Positions 16,959-26,080 are shown, counted from the first letter of the stretch. The stretch: DNA of 64,000 nucleotides from Candidatus Mailhella excrementigallinarum (GCA_944324075.1 CALUUZ010000002.1:186001-250000), one strand, 5' to 3'. Numbers and translations are program-made. Notes: generated by a model not told the origin, from the letters alone.

Positions 16959-18050
16959 ATGCGAAAGGCGGTGAGAATGCGGAAGCATGTGTTGGCCATG
17001 GGGCTGGGCGCGGTCGGATGCGCTCTGGCCGGGCTTTTGCTCGGCTCCCTGCCGTGGCCGCATTCCCTGCCCAGCGTCAGCCGGCCCTTGTGCCGCTCCC
17101 TGAAGGAATCAAGCCTGCCTCTGTCCAGCCCCGCGCTTGACGCCGCCAGGGCCTCCATGCCGAGCGCCATGTTCCATCTGAGCCTTGACGTTCCGGATGT
17201 CGCGCGGGAAGGAACCGGCGCGCAGCAGCCCTTTCCGCGGGAAGATGGCGCATATCCTTCCCTGCTGAAGGAGCTGCTGGCGGAAACCCCCCGTCCTCTT
17301 GTCTTTTCCGGCCCTTCCGAAGCGGGTTCGGGGCTGGCGCACGGTCTGCCGGAACTTCTGGCCGGGCCTCTCCGCGTCTCCGCGCGTCCGGAAAACGGGA
17401 AGACATTTTCCGGCGCGTCGTTATGCCCCGGCATTGTCGAGTTTGATGCTCTTCCCCGTTACGCGCTGGAACCGGGGTTTGCGGGCAAGACCATGGTGGA
17501 GCGCTCCCGGCGCTATCATGAGACGGTTCGCCGCTTCGCCTCCCGCTACGGGCTTGATCCGGCACTGGTGCTTGCCGTCATGCAGGTGGAAAGCAGCTTT
17601 GATCCCAATCAGGTCAGCGGGCGCAGCGCGCACGGGCTCATGCAGATTGTGCCGGAAACGGCGGGGCGTGAAGTCAATCGATGGCTGGGACGGGAGGGGG
17701 AACCTTCCCCGGGCGAACTGCTTAATCCGGAACAGAATATCCGCTACGGCGTCATTTATCTGCACCTGCTGCATTCCGCGCACCTGGACGGCATCAGCAA
17801 TCCCCTGAGCAGGGAGTACTGCGCCATTGCTTCCTATAACGGCGGTTCAGGCATGGTATTGCGCCGGTTCGGCAGCAGCCGGGAGGAAGCTTTTGACGTC
17901 ATTAATACCATGACTCCGGAGGAAGTGCGCCGCAAGCTTCTGGATACCCTGCCCGCGCTGGAAACCCGTTCTTTCATGCGCAAGGTGCTGGCCGCCCGTC
18001 ATGTCTACGCCGCTGTTGTGGGAGGAAATCCTCTGCAGGGAGCGGGATGA
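16959..18050 (+). CDS. mltC: MltC-like lytic murein transglycosylase
   Basis: Exported cell-wall enzyme of 363 residues that cleaves peptidoglycan glycan strands. It has an N-terminal hydrophobic segment (~10-30), a variable region, and an SLT domain from ~190. Motifs: MQVESSF with the catalytic Glu, SAHGLMQIVPETAG, NIRYGVIYLHLL and YCAIASYNGG; the downstream SP-like MTPEEVRRKLL segment matches MltC more than other Mlt types. No lipobox Cys is evident at the N-terminus, so attachment may differ from E. coli MltC. The start could be 16977, which has a closer GGTGAG site. Confidence 0.85.
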   Translation: MRKAVRMRKHVLAMGLGAVGCALAGLLLGSLPWPHSLPSVSRPLCRSLKESSLPLSSPALDAARASMPSAMFHLSLDVPDVAREGTGAQQPFPREDGAYPSLLKELLAETPRPLVFSGPSEAGSGLAHGLPELLAGPLRVSARPENGKTFSGASLCPGIVEFDALPRYALEPGFAGKTMVERSRRYHETVRRFASRYGLDPALVLAVMQVESSFDPNQVSGRSAHGLMQIVPETAGREVNRWLGREGEPSPGELLNPEQNIRYGVIYLHLLHSAHLDGISNPLSREYCAIASYNGGSGMVLRRFGSSREEAFDVINTMTPEEVRRKLLDTLPALETRSFMRKVLAARHVYAAVVGGNPLQGAG

Positions 18051-18227
18051 CGGCCTCGGCGGGGCTGCCGGACAAAAATGCCGATTGACAATCACGGGAG
18101 TCGATGAAATTTTCTTCGCGGCGCGTGTTCCGGAAACCGCGCCGCTGATTTCCCCGCCTTCTTTCCCGGACGGCAGAAAGGGGAACAAACGGTCAACCGC
18201 GCGTCTGACGCGCCAGACAAGGATGAA

Positions 18228-18896
18228 ATGATGAAAAAAAGCGTCATTCTGGGCGGTCTGCTTGCCCTGAGCATGTTCGGCCTCATGGGTATGGGCGGCA
18301 ACAAGGAAGAAGCTGTCAAACCGACGGTGGGCATTGTGCAGACCGTGCAGGTGTACGAGCAGTCCAAGCTGGCCAAGCTGGCCACGGAACGTCTGGAAAA
18401 GCTTCAGAGTGAAGCCATGGCCAGACTGGAGGCCATGCAGAAGGAAATGAGCGCCGCCGAGGAAGCCAAGGATGATGTGAAGAAGCAGCGCATCCAGGTG
18501 GAAATGCAGCAGCAGCTTTACACCATGCAGGCGGCGCTGGAGGCGGAACAGCAGAAAGTGCTGCAGACGCTGCAGGGCGTCATGCAGAAGGTCATCGGAG
18601 CGTGCCGCGCGGAAAAGGGCATGACTGTCGTGCTTGAGGCCGGCTCCGCGCTGTCTTACGATCAGGCCGCCGACATCACTTCTGAAATCGTGACCCGCCT
18701 GGATCAGGAAAAGGTGGATTTCGGCCCGCTGCCTTCGCTGGAGCCTGCTCCCGCTCCGGAAGAGGACGCCTCCGCCGATAATGCCGCGGATGCTGCTTCT
18801 GCCGGGGAAAAGCCCGGGGCTTCCGAAACCGCTCCGGCGGACACTCCCGCAAAGGACCCTGCAACCTCCGCATCCGGAGCTGCTCCCGCGAAGTGA
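18228..18896 (+). CDS. OmpH/Skp-like periplasmic protein with Ala/Pro-rich tail
   Basis: A 222-residue exported protein. An N-terminal hydrophobic leader (~4-23), then GIVQTVQVYEQSKLAK, the usual entry of Skp/OmpH proteins, a coiled-coil from ~40 to ~125, and VVLEAGSALSYDQAADITSEIVTRLD closing the domain. The last ~50 residues are Ala/Pro/Glu-rich and probably disordered. Skp-like proteins chaperone unfolded outer-membrane proteins. A strong terminator follows. Confidence 0.82.
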   Translation: MMKKSVILGGLLALSMFGLMGMGGNKEEAVKPTVGIVQTVQVYEQSKLAKLATERLEKLQSEAMARLEAMQKEMSAAEEAKDDVKKQRIQVEMQQQLYTMQAALEAEQQKVLQTLQGVMQKVIGACRAEKGMTVVLEAGSALSYDQAADITSEIVTRLDQEKVDFGPLPSLEPAPAPEEDASADNAADAASAGEKPGASETAPADTPAKDPATSASGAAPAK

Positions 18897-18925
18897 TTGG
18901 CCCGGCAGAGCTTCCTTGTTTTGCC

Positions 18926-18971
18926 TCATGACAAGACCCCCGCCGGAAACCGGCGGGGGTCTTGTCATGAG
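18926..18971 (+). terminator. Strong bidirectional terminator after the OmpH-like gene
   Basis: A near-perfect inverted repeat (CTCATGACAAGACCCCCGCCGG and its complement) with a 3-nt loop, 30 bp past the stop. It isolates the following sigma-54 transcription unit from upstream reading. Confidence 0.85.
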
Positions 18972-18984
18972 CGTTTTGTTATTG

Positions 18985-19140
18985 AAAATATCTGCGGGCC
19001 AGGACCCTGCGTTCTGGCCCGCAGGCTTCACTCCTCCGCCGAAGCTTTACGCCGCAAGTGAATTGCGGCTGCTCCGGCGTCGCGGCTTCAGTCTCGCTTC
19101 GCTTGACTCCGGGAGCATTTTCAAAACGAAAATGCTCTGA
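18985..19140. repeat. Interspersed repeat family A, copy 2 (reverse orientation)
   Basis: Contains CTGCGGGCCAGG and TGGCCCGCAGGCTTCAC, then CGCCGCAAGTGAATTGCGGC and CTCCGGGAGCATTTTC. These elements occur in the same order, reversed, at 9790-9964. Confidence 0.65.
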
Positions 19141-19184
19141 AGAAGGGGCTGAGAATCTCCGGCATCCGGTATTGCCGGAGCGGG

Positions 19185-19222
19185 TGTGCGACTCCCGGCC
19201 GGGGTGTGCGGCATGGCGCACA
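19185..19222. promoter_or_regulatory. Upstream activator site: palindrome TGTGCG-N6-CGCACA plus half-site
   Basis: TGTGCGGCATGGCGCACA occupies 19205-19222, with an extra TGTGCG half-site at 19185. It lies ~85 bp before the sigma-54 promoter at 19299, the usual place for NtrC-type activator binding. The same palindrome occurs at 26081 and, degenerate, at 32247 and 32278. Confidence 0.75.
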
Positions 19223-19298
19223 TAAAGCGGAAACGAAAAAGGAGGCGGGGCAGGATGTCTTTAACTAACCATGTGCAGTTTCATGGTAATTTTGCGTC

Positions 19299-19314
19299 GG
19301 GTACGGTTCTTGCT
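19299..19314 (+). promoter_or_regulatory. Sigma-54 promoter of the 970-residue protein operon
   Basis: GGGTACGGTTCTTGCT has the invariant GG (19300-19301) and GC (19312-19313) separated by 10 bp, and fits TGGCACG-N4-TTGCW at all but two positions. It sits 43 bp before the ATG at 19357. Confidence 0.85.
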
Positions 19315-19356
19315 TTATAATTCCGAACACCAACCTTTTGCCTCAAGGAAGCCTCT

Positions 19357-22269
19357 ATGTTTTTCGAGAGACGATGGAAAAACCTGCTGATCGGGGCGAT
19401 GGTGGGCGCGTCCTGCCTCGCCGGGGTGCCCGCTTCCGGAGCCGAGACGCCGCACGGACTGCAACCCGCCGCTGACATGCCCTACATTCCGGATCTGGGC
19501 GGGCTGCGGGCCAGGACATTCAAGAACCAGTACGGCCAGGTTCGCCATCTGGCGGAAAGTGTGGTCGTGCGCCAGAGCAAGGTTGAAGGCGGCAAGGCCC
19601 ATGTTCCCGCGGGCGGTCTCTTCTACATTTCGGAGACGAAGGAAGACGCCGCGCCCTTCATGCGCGATCCTTTCTTTGTGCTTGGCGAGCATGCCTATCT
19701 TGTGGATTTGAAAAGCCACAGGAACACGGTGCGCGACGTGAAGGTCGCGAAACGGGAAAAAGTTCTGGTGGACAAGGCGGGATACCGTCTGTGGTTTGAC
19801 TTTTCCACCGACCATTATGACAAGCCCTACATCCAGCTGGCGCTCATCGCCCCTTCCGGGCACTGGCCGCTGGAATTCACCGTGTCCGACCAGTTCGCGC
19901 ATATGGAAGAGATCCGCAAACTGGACATGAAAGACGGCCTCAACCCCCAGTTGATCGAGTATTACCTCGACCCTGACTACTGGTACGGGGCCAGCAAGTT
20001 TACCGTCAAGAGCAATGATTTCGACAAGGCGACCTTTGATTCTCTGGAATATCCGGTGATCGACGAGGCCACCTTCTCGCTGAGCCGTCCCTGGGTGCTG
20101 GATGTGCGCCAGGAGGATTTCCGCTGGTACGGCACCAAGCGCATCTATGCCTTCCGTCATCCGGAAGGTTTTCTCGTCCGCGTGACGGACTTCTCCGGCG
20201 ACAAGGTGCTGGGCGAAAAGCTGATCCGTCCGGTCACCCCGCAGGGCTACAAGGATCGTGACGACGCCAAGGATGAATATTTCCTCTCCATCCCCGAAGA
20301 GAACATGCGCGTGGAAATCATGGTGCAGCCGGAGTATCTCAAGCATTCCGACTTTACCCCCTGGTCCAATGATGTTCCCTACGGCTGGACGGACGGCCTG
20401 CTCAGTTTTGTGATTTATGACGATCTTGTCACCGTGAGGAACGGAGAACCCTGGCCGCTTGACCCCCGCTACAGGGTGGGGCTTGAAGCCAACCTGCTCA
20501 CCGGCAAGCTCCAGCGCCTCATACTGGAAAACGCCGAACCCTTTACTCTGGATGATTCCAGCAACAGTTTCGACGGTCCGATCAAGTACTCCGAAGTGTG
20601 GAACCGCCCCGCCTTCAAGCTGGTGGCCAGTGGCTTCGACGACAAGACCGTGAGCGAGTACTATGTGCGTGACGCCTTCTTCCAGCGCACGGACAACATG
20701 GTGTTTGACGGGAAGAAGGGGCGCAGGGACATCGACCTCTTCGTGGGGCGCGCCCCCACGCTGATCCCCATTCTGGAGGACAGCTTCCTGACCCGCCTCT
20801 CCGACAAGACATACGGCATCGTTGTACAGGGGTCGCACTTTACCACGCACCCCCAGGCCATGGATAATATGGCTTTCAACGCGCCTGATCCCACGGCTCC
20901 CTTCGGCGGCCTGCTGCGCGGCTTCAACCGCACCAACGTGAAGAACCGCCGGGGCGATGCCCTGGTTTCCGCAGAAGGGCTGGTCATCCGCGGCAGCTAT
21001 GTGGACTGGCGCAATGACCGCATTGTCATCCCGCGCGCGGGCCTGTTCTATACCTCGCGCAACGGCCGCAACGTGCGCGCTCTGCGCGGCGAAAGTTTCT
21101 ACATGCTCGGCAGGAAAGCCTGGATTGCCACCTTCCAGTCCGCCACCTTCGTGCGCAAGGACTTTGACCTTGACTTCTGGAAGCTGCAGCCCGAAGGCTC
21201 GCTGCATCCCATTTACTGGCAGGACGTGCCGCTGGGCGAAAACAACAAGATGCTGCGCTTCACCGATCGCAAGTTCCTTGACGATCGCGCCATGGGGCTG
21301 GTGAATGTGGTGAAGTACTCCGGCAACAACTTCGGCGCGCCCTTCCTGCTCGCGCAGAATCTCGACCCCACCGATCCCGGAACCCGCTACAGCGTGCATC
21401 CCATGTTCGGTGAAGGTTCCACATGGATCATCCCCGAGTTTGTGGGCGACAACTACATGCGTATCAAGGAATTCGGCACTCCGATTATCCAGAACATCCA
21501 GTACACCTATACCGAACCCAAGCGGGTGCTGCTCGGCGTGGGCGAGAGCGCCGGGCTCGGCGTGGGCACGGTGAAGGTGCTTGCATTCGACGAGGCCGCC
21601 GGAACCGTGACCGTGGAGATCGCCGACAAGGACGGCAAGGCTGAAACCAGGGTGCTTGGCCCGCTGGACGAGCATGCGCGCAACCTGCTGCCGCAGCATC
21701 AGGATATCGTGAACAGGCTTCAGCTCGTGGTCGGTCCGCTGAATGACCGTGTCATGGCTGAGATGGATATTGAAAAGCCCTTTGAGGACGGCAAGGCCGC
21801 CCTGTGGACGTACGTCAATCTTCTGTATCTGGAAAACGAAAAGCCCCTGCCCACGGATTCCCGTTTCATGGTTCGTTCCGACGTGTGCGGGCACTGCTAT
21901 CAGCTGAACGAGCTGCTGTTCGACAACAGCGAGGAAATCGTTCTCGACAGGAACAATCCCCGTTATGACGGCCCCAAGGGCGCGGACGGCAAGCCCATCT
22001 TCAGCATCGTCGTGGACAATTTCGATGGCGAGATGATCCACGCCTGGCATATCGAAACAGTCGTCAGGGGACGCGTGTTCAAGAGTGACAATCTGGCCTT
22101 CAACCCCCGCAACAACGTGGACGTTCTCATGGGCGTCAACGGTACGACGGAAGGTTTCCTGCGCGCGAACATGCTGGAACGCTCCGCCTACCAGGAATAC
22201 TGGAGAGTCGGCCTCCACGAGCACGCGAAGCGCGGGCTCGACGCATGGATGGCCCACAAGTTCCAATAG
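19357..22269 (+). CDS. Unrecognised large exported protein with internal duplication
   Basis: A 970-residue protein with a Sec signal peptide (~1-30, ending PASGA) and no further TM segment, so it should be periplasmic or exported. I do not recognise the family. Two stretches ~475 residues apart look homologous: GLFYIS at ~87 followed by a LGEHAYLVDL-like segment, and GLFYTS at ~562 followed by MLGRKAWIATF. This suggests a duplicated beta-rich domain. A CGHC pair (C844, C847) could be redox-active or bind metal. It heads a sigma-54 operon with the YeiH-type transporter and two tiny membrane proteins. No enzymatic motif could be assigned; function unknown. Confidence 0.8.
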   Translation: MFFERRWKNLLIGAMVGASCLAGVPASGAETPHGLQPAADMPYIPDLGGLRARTFKNQYGQVRHLAESVVVRQSKVEGGKAHVPAGGLFYISETKEDAAPFMRDPFFVLGEHAYLVDLKSHRNTVRDVKVAKREKVLVDKAGYRLWFDFSTDHYDKPYIQLALIAPSGHWPLEFTVSDQFAHMEEIRKLDMKDGLNPQLIEYYLDPDYWYGASKFTVKSNDFDKATFDSLEYPVIDEATFSLSRPWVLDVRQEDFRWYGTKRIYAFRHPEGFLVRVTDFSGDKVLGEKLIRPVTPQGYKDRDDAKDEYFLSIPEENMRVEIMVQPEYLKHSDFTPWSNDVPYGWTDGLLSFVIYDDLVTVRNGEPWPLDPRYRVGLEANLLTGKLQRLILENAEPFTLDDSSNSFDGPIKYSEVWNRPAFKLVASGFDDKTVSEYYVRDAFFQRTDNMVFDGKKGRRDIDLFVGRAPTLIPILEDSFLTRLSDKTYGIVVQGSHFTTHPQAMDNMAFNAPDPTAPFGGLLRGFNRTNVKNRRGDALVSAEGLVIRGSYVDWRNDRIVIPRAGLFYTSRNGRNVRALRGESFYMLGRKAWIATFQSATFVRKDFDLDFWKLQPEGSLHPIYWQDVPLGENNKMLRFTDRKFLDDRAMGLVNVVKYSGNNFGAPFLLAQNLDPTDPGTRYSVHPMFGEGSTWIIPEFVGDNYMRIKEFGTPIIQNIQYTYTEPKRVLLGVGESAGLGVGTVKVLAFDEAAGTVTVEIADKDGKAETRVLGPLDEHARNLLPQHQDIVNRLQLVVGPLNDRVMAEMDIEKPFEDGKAALWTYVNLLYLENEKPLPTDSRFMVRSDVCGHCYQLNELLFDNSEEIVLDRNNPRYDGPKGADGKPIFSIVVDNFDGEMIHAWHIETVVRGRVFKSDNLAFNPRNNVDVLMGVNGTTEGFLRANMLERSAYQEYWRVGLHEHAKRGLDAWMAHKFQ

Positions 22270-22422
22270 CGCAGCATGCCGGGTGAGCGCCGGCGGCGAT
22301 GCAATTCGCCCGGCGCCCGGCCGGAATGCGGACGTTCACAGAAAATCCGCGCGGAACTGCCCGATCCGGCCACAAACCGGATCGGGCAGCCGGAAACCGC
22401 GAACACGCAGGAGAAAGACCCA

Positions 22423-23577
22423 ATGAGTCAGACCCCGTATATCTATGAGGATCGGCGTCGTTCCTTCCTGAGCTGTTGCTACAGCTTCCAGGAGGTGCTG
22501 CCCGGTCTTCTGGCCATGTTTTTCATCGCCATATTCAGCAACAATCTGGCCGGGGTGCCCAATCCCTTCACGCTGGAAAACCTGTTCCGTTATCTGGACG
22601 CCGTGATCGGCCCGATCAACGGCCAGCCTCTGTTTCAGATACTCAACTCCAACTTTGTGTGGAACCCCTTCCTTCTCGGCCTGATCATCGGCAACACGTT
22701 CGGCGTGCATGACAGCTGGAAGCGCGGTCTTTCCTATATTCACAAGCTGATGCCGCTGGGCATCATCATGCTTGCGCCGCACTTCGTATTCGGTCACGCA
22801 ACCAAGGCGGGCTGGGCGATGATCATCTTTGCCTTTGTCATCATGGTGCTTACCGCCCAGTTCACCATCTGGCTCGGCCGCCGCATGGGAGTGGACGATC
22901 GCCATGCCGGGGATATCGCCGGGGCGCTCGCCACGGGCGATCCGCACGTCACCGCCATCCTCATGCCGATGCTCAAGGCCAAGGGCGGACAGGTGATCAA
23001 TGCCCTGGCCTGCGTGCTGCTGTTCGGTCTGATCGCCTCCTTCCTGCTGCCGCTTGTCGGGCAGTTGGTCGGCATGAAGGATGAAGCCTTCGGTCTGCTC
23101 TCCATCCTCGGTATCGGCAATACCGGCCAGATGTACAATGCGGCCTTCGGCTACAGCTACGAGGCGGGACGCTGGGCCCATTACCTTGAACCGGTGCGCC
23201 ATGTCATCATGCCTGCGGGCTTTCTGTATGTGTTCTTCGTGCTCTTCCTGCGCAGCAGGATCAATCCCGATGATCCGGAAATCCACGCCACGCGGCCGCA
23301 CAAGGCTGTGCCTCTGTTCGTGATCATCTTCATCGTGTGCTGGATTCTTGCCCAGTTCCATGTATTCAAGGAACCCGCGCACCTCGCCATATTTGAAATG
23401 GTGAAATGGGACTTTTCTCTGGCCGCGGCCGCTCTGGGCCTTTCCCTGCCGCTGCGCGAGATCGCCCAGTGGGGACTGCGCGGTTTCGCGATCACCTGCA
23501 TCGCCGGCACGGCGCGCATCGTGGTGCTGGTTGCCGCCATCATGGCCGCGGTTCATTTCAACTGGCTGACTTTCTAA
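22423..23577 (+). CDS. YeiH-family (putative sulfate exporter, UPF0324-like) membrane protein
   Basis: A 384-residue inner-membrane protein with about 10 hydrophobic segments. The start ATG at 22423 has AGGAG; a longer frame to 22276 is unsupported. The C-terminal third (VPLFVIIFIVCWILAQFH, then AAAALGLSLPLREIAQWG) reads closely like E. coli YeiH, and the central LATGDPHVTAILMPML and IGNTGQMYNAA positions fit the paired re-entrant loops of that family. YeiH/TauZ-type proteins are proposed to export sulfate or sulfite; this is family-level inference. Its place in a regulon with sulfotransferases makes transport of an inorganic sulfur anion plausible. Confidence 0.68.
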   Translation: MSQTPYIYEDRRRSFLSCCYSFQEVLPGLLAMFFIAIFSNNLAGVPNPFTLENLFRYLDAVIGPINGQPLFQILNSNFVWNPFLLGLIIGNTFGVHDSWKRGLSYIHKLMPLGIIMLAPHFVFGHATKAGWAMIIFAFVIMVLTAQFTIWLGRRMGVDDRHAGDIAGALATGDPHVTAILMPMLKAKGGQVINALACVLLFGLIASFLLPLVGQLVGMKDEAFGLLSILGIGNTGQMYNAAFGYSYEAGRWAHYLEPVRHVIMPAGFLYVFFVLFLRSRINPDDPEIHATRPHKAVPLFVIIFIVCWILAQFHVFKEPAHLAIFEMVKWDFSLAAAALGLSLPLREIAQWGLRGFAITCIAGTARIVVLVAAIMAAVHFNWLTF

Positions 23578-23587
23578 GGAGTTCAAG

Positions 23588-23740
23588 ATGGAACGCCATC
23601 CTCATACCACCGACGCGCAGGGTTTTGACTATATGGCCAACTCCGGCCTGGAGGAAAAGGACCGCGACTATGTGGGCATTATTCTCGCTCTTGTGATCAT
23701 GGTCTTCATAACTGTCTGTCAGTACAACGGTCTGCTCTAG
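23588..23740 (+). CDS. Tiny single-span membrane protein (50 residues)
   Basis: ATG at 23588 follows AAGGAG, 10 bp after the transporter stop. The N-terminal half is polar (HPHTTDAQGFDYM) and the C-terminal half is one TM helix (VGIILALVIMVFITV). Tight spacing and a good ribosome site make it credible despite its size. Function unknown; perhaps a small subunit of the transporter. Confidence 0.7.
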   Translation: MERHPHTTDAQGFDYMANSGLEEKDRDYVGIILALVIMVFITVCQYNGLL

Positions 23741-23906
23741 CGGACGGATTCCGATCCCGCCGCGGGAGATGACGGGGCCGCCCCGCGGCGGCCGTCCTTC
23801 TTCCGCACGCCGTGGAAGAGGCGCATGTCGGCCGGGCGTCCATCGGGATACGGGGAAAGGTACGACAACCTGCTCATTGCCACGCTTTATCAGCCTGGGA
23901 GGAAAC

Positions 23907-24110
23907 ATGCTGGGCATTTACTTCTACCTCCAGATTGCCTTTGCCGTCTTTTTGCTGTGGGCGACCAGCGCCGCACTGTACATGGGCGTTTTCCACGCTC
24001 ACCGGGGCACTGTCGCGCTCGGTCGGAAAAGTCTTGCCGCCGTTGTTTCGGTGCTGCTTTCCGTCGTTGTGTGGTTTTTTCTCTATTCATGGACTTATCT
24101 GAGCTGGTAA
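23907..24110 (+). CDS. Small two-span membrane protein (67 residues)
   Basis: ATG at 23907 after GGGAGG; the upstream in-frame ATG is not supported. Two hydrophobic helices (~3-25 and ~40-62) with a basic loop (HRGTVALGRK). 166 bp after the 50-residue gene; probably the last gene of the same operon. No family recognised. Confidence 0.65.
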   Translation: MLGIYFYLQIAFAVFLLWATSAALYMGVFHAHRGTVALGRKSLAAVVSVLLSVVVWFFLYSWTYLSW

Positions 24111-24184
24111 TTCCGGCTCTTCAGGGGCCTTCCGCAGCGTTCTTCCCCTCTCTCTCCGGCGGAAGGTCCCTTTTTCAGGCTTGT

Positions 24185-24390
24185 CTCGAGTTTCATCAAA
24201 AATTCCTTTGTGGTTTGAGACTTCTCCCCTTCAGGGGGAAAAGAGGAGTTGACAAGACGGCGAAGCCGATGAAATCCTTTTCCGTACCTCCCCCCTTCAG
24301 GGAGGGGCAATCCGCACGACCCCTGTCCGTCGGCTGCTTCAGTCAGTCGGTGGATGGGGCGACTGTGGATTGAAACATCAGGCATTATTC
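24185..24390. repeat. Interspersed repeat family B, copy 2
   Basis: 24192-24221 is identical to 15417-15446. It is followed by two CCCTTCAGGG-type palindromes (24225-24240 and 24290-24306) and ends with GATTGAAACAT as in copy 1. No gene lies between 24111 and 24451. Confidence 0.7.
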
Positions 24391-24451
24391 TTTCACAATG
24401 ATGACCCGTCAGCGAAGAGTGGAGACGGCCTCGAACGCGCCGGAAAGACAT

Positions 24452-25825
24452 ATGCAGTACCGCATTCTGGTTGTGGATGACGAGCCTGAATGGCTGGATA
24501 TCCTCTCTCTGCTGTTCACCCGCAAGGGGTGGGACGTGCAGACAGCCCTTTCGGGAGAAGCGGCATGGAGTGCCATGGGAGAGCGTTCCTACGATCTGGT
24601 GCTCTGCGATCTTTCCATGCCGGATATCAGCGGCATTGAGCTGCTCAAGCGGGTGCGTGCCGTGGACAGTGTGCTGCCCTTTGTGATCATGACCGGGGTG
24701 GGCACCATTGAAACTGCCGTGCAGGCCGTGCAGCTTGGCGCGTACAGTTACATAACCAAACCCTTCAAGACGCAGGAACTGGAAATCGTCGCCATGCGGG
24801 CCGTGGAACACGGACGCATGCACCGCCAGCTTGAACATTCAAAAGATCGCGAGGCCGAAAGCGAATCCCCGTTTACCGACGCCCCGGGGCGAACCATGCA
24901 GGAAGTGCTTGCCACGGTGAAGAAAGTGGCGGATTCGCAGGTCCCGGTTCTCATTCAGGGGGAAACAGGTACGGGCAAAAGCCTGCTTGCCGCTCATATC
25001 CACAAGATCAGCCAGCGCCGGGATCAGCCTTTCCTCACCATTGACTGCGGAGCCTTGCCGGAAACCCTGCTCGAAAGCGAGCTGTTCGGCCATGTCAAAG
25101 GGGCATTTACCGGCGCGGTGTTCAGCCGCCGCGGCCTGCTGGAAGAAGCGCAGGGCGGCACGGTATTTCTGGACGAAATAGGCGAGCTGACCCTTGCCAC
25201 GCAGGCCAAGCTGCTGCGGGCCATCCAGGAGCATGAAATCCGTCCGGTTGGCGGGAACAAGCCCGTTACCGTAAATGTGCGCTTCATCACCGCGACCAAT
25301 CGCAATCTTCAGGAAGATGTGACGGCCGGCCGCTTCCGGGAGGATCTGTATTACAGGCTTGCCGTTATTCCCATCGTGCTTCCGCCCCTGCGCGAGCGCA
25401 CGGACGAAATGACTTCACTCATTGGTCATTTCATCAAGAAATTCAATGCGCGTTATGGCAAATCCATTGCCGGGGTCAGCCCTGCCGCCATGCAGATGCT
25501 GTTTGAACAGCCGTGGAAGGGAAATATCCGCGAACTGGAAAACGTGCTGGAACGGGCCGTGCTGCTGGCCGGACAGGATATGCTCACGCCGGATACCCTG
25601 GGGCTCCAGCTCTCCTCCGGAGAAGCGCGCAGGCCCGCCGGAGCGGATGAGGGGCGCTCGCTCCAGCAGACTGTGCAGGAGGCGGAGCGGCGGGCCATCG
25701 AGCAGGCGCTCCGCATCGCCGGCGGCAACCGTACGCAGGCGGCGGCCATGCTTGGAATCGGGCGGCGGACGCTGTACGACAAGCTGGAGGAATACGGGCT
25801 GGAAACCCGCAAGACAGGGAAATAG
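24452..25825 (+). CDS. NtrC-family sigma-54-dependent response regulator
   Basis: A 457-residue transcription activator. Receiver domain 1-~120 with D10, phospho-acceptor D53 (LCDLSMPD) and K103. AAA+ domain ~140-375 with Walker A GETGTGKS (170-177), the sigma-54-contact loop GAFTGA (217-222) and Walker B GGTVFLDEIGE. C-terminal Fis-type helix-turn-helix (NRTQAAAMLGIGRRTLYDKLEEYG). I take the ATG at 24452, after GGAAAG, since the receiver begins there; 24398 is an alternative. Its likely kinase is at 30140-32191 and its likely targets are the promoters at 19299 and 32348. Confidence 0.93.
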   Translation: MQYRILVVDDEPEWLDILSLLFTRKGWDVQTALSGEAAWSAMGERSYDLVLCDLSMPDISGIELLKRVRAVDSVLPFVIMTGVGTIETAVQAVQLGAYSYITKPFKTQELEIVAMRAVEHGRMHRQLEHSKDREAESESPFTDAPGRTMQEVLATVKKVADSQVPVLIQGETGTGKSLLAAHIHKISQRRDQPFLTIDCGALPETLLESELFGHVKGAFTGAVFSRRGLLEEAQGGTVFLDEIGELTLATQAKLLRAIQEHEIRPVGGNKPVTVNVRFITATNRNLQEDVTAGRFREDLYYRLAVIPIVLPPLRERTDEMTSLIGHFIKKFNARYGKSIAGVSPAAMQMLFEQPWKGNIRELENVLERAVLLAGQDMLTPDTLGLQLSSGEARRPAGADEGRSLQQTVQEAERRAIEQALRIAGGNRTQAAAMLGIGRRTLYDKLEEYGLETRKTGK

Positions 25826-25912
25826 CCGTACAGAGGCTGTATCGTTTTTTTTATGTGAAAGTCGATGCCGTTTCCGGCTGAACTGCAGCGGAAACATGAC
25901 GCAAAGCCCCGG

Positions 25913-25946
25913 ATGGTTCCTGCCGTCCGGGGCTTTATGCATGCGG
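25913..25946 (+). terminator. Terminator after the NtrC-type regulator
   Basis: AAAGCCCCGGA and TCCGGGGCTTT form an 11-bp stem with a 12-nt loop, 90 bp after the stop. Confidence 0.85.
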
Positions 25947-26019
25947 AGGTAATCCGGTTGCGGCGGAGTGTAATGCGTCATGTTTTTTCATTGCATAACT
26001 TCTATGTATGAACTGTTCA

Positions 26020-26035
26020 AGGGACAGGGAATGCT
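26020..26035 (+). promoter_or_regulatory. Weak candidate sigma-54 promoter before the first HhH/ASST pair
   Basis: GG (26021-26022) and GC (26033-26034) have the correct 10-bp spacing, but the flanks fit the consensus poorly (GGACA in place of GGCACG). The associated palindrome lies downstream rather than upstream, which is unusual. Confidence 0.3.
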
Positions 26036-26080
26036 GTCTGTGATATGATGTAACAAATTTCCGCATGAAACTGTTCTGAT

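Noticed and set aside
19315-22266. 983-residue open frame on the minus strand
   Set aside because: It mirrors the plus-strand 970-residue gene over its whole length. It has no ribosome site or signal peptide, and its His/Val-rich composition is typical of antisense shadows in GC-rich DNA.
15417-24221. 30-bp identical repeats as a CRISPR array
   Set aside because: Only two copies 8.8 kb apart, with no regular spacers or cas genes.
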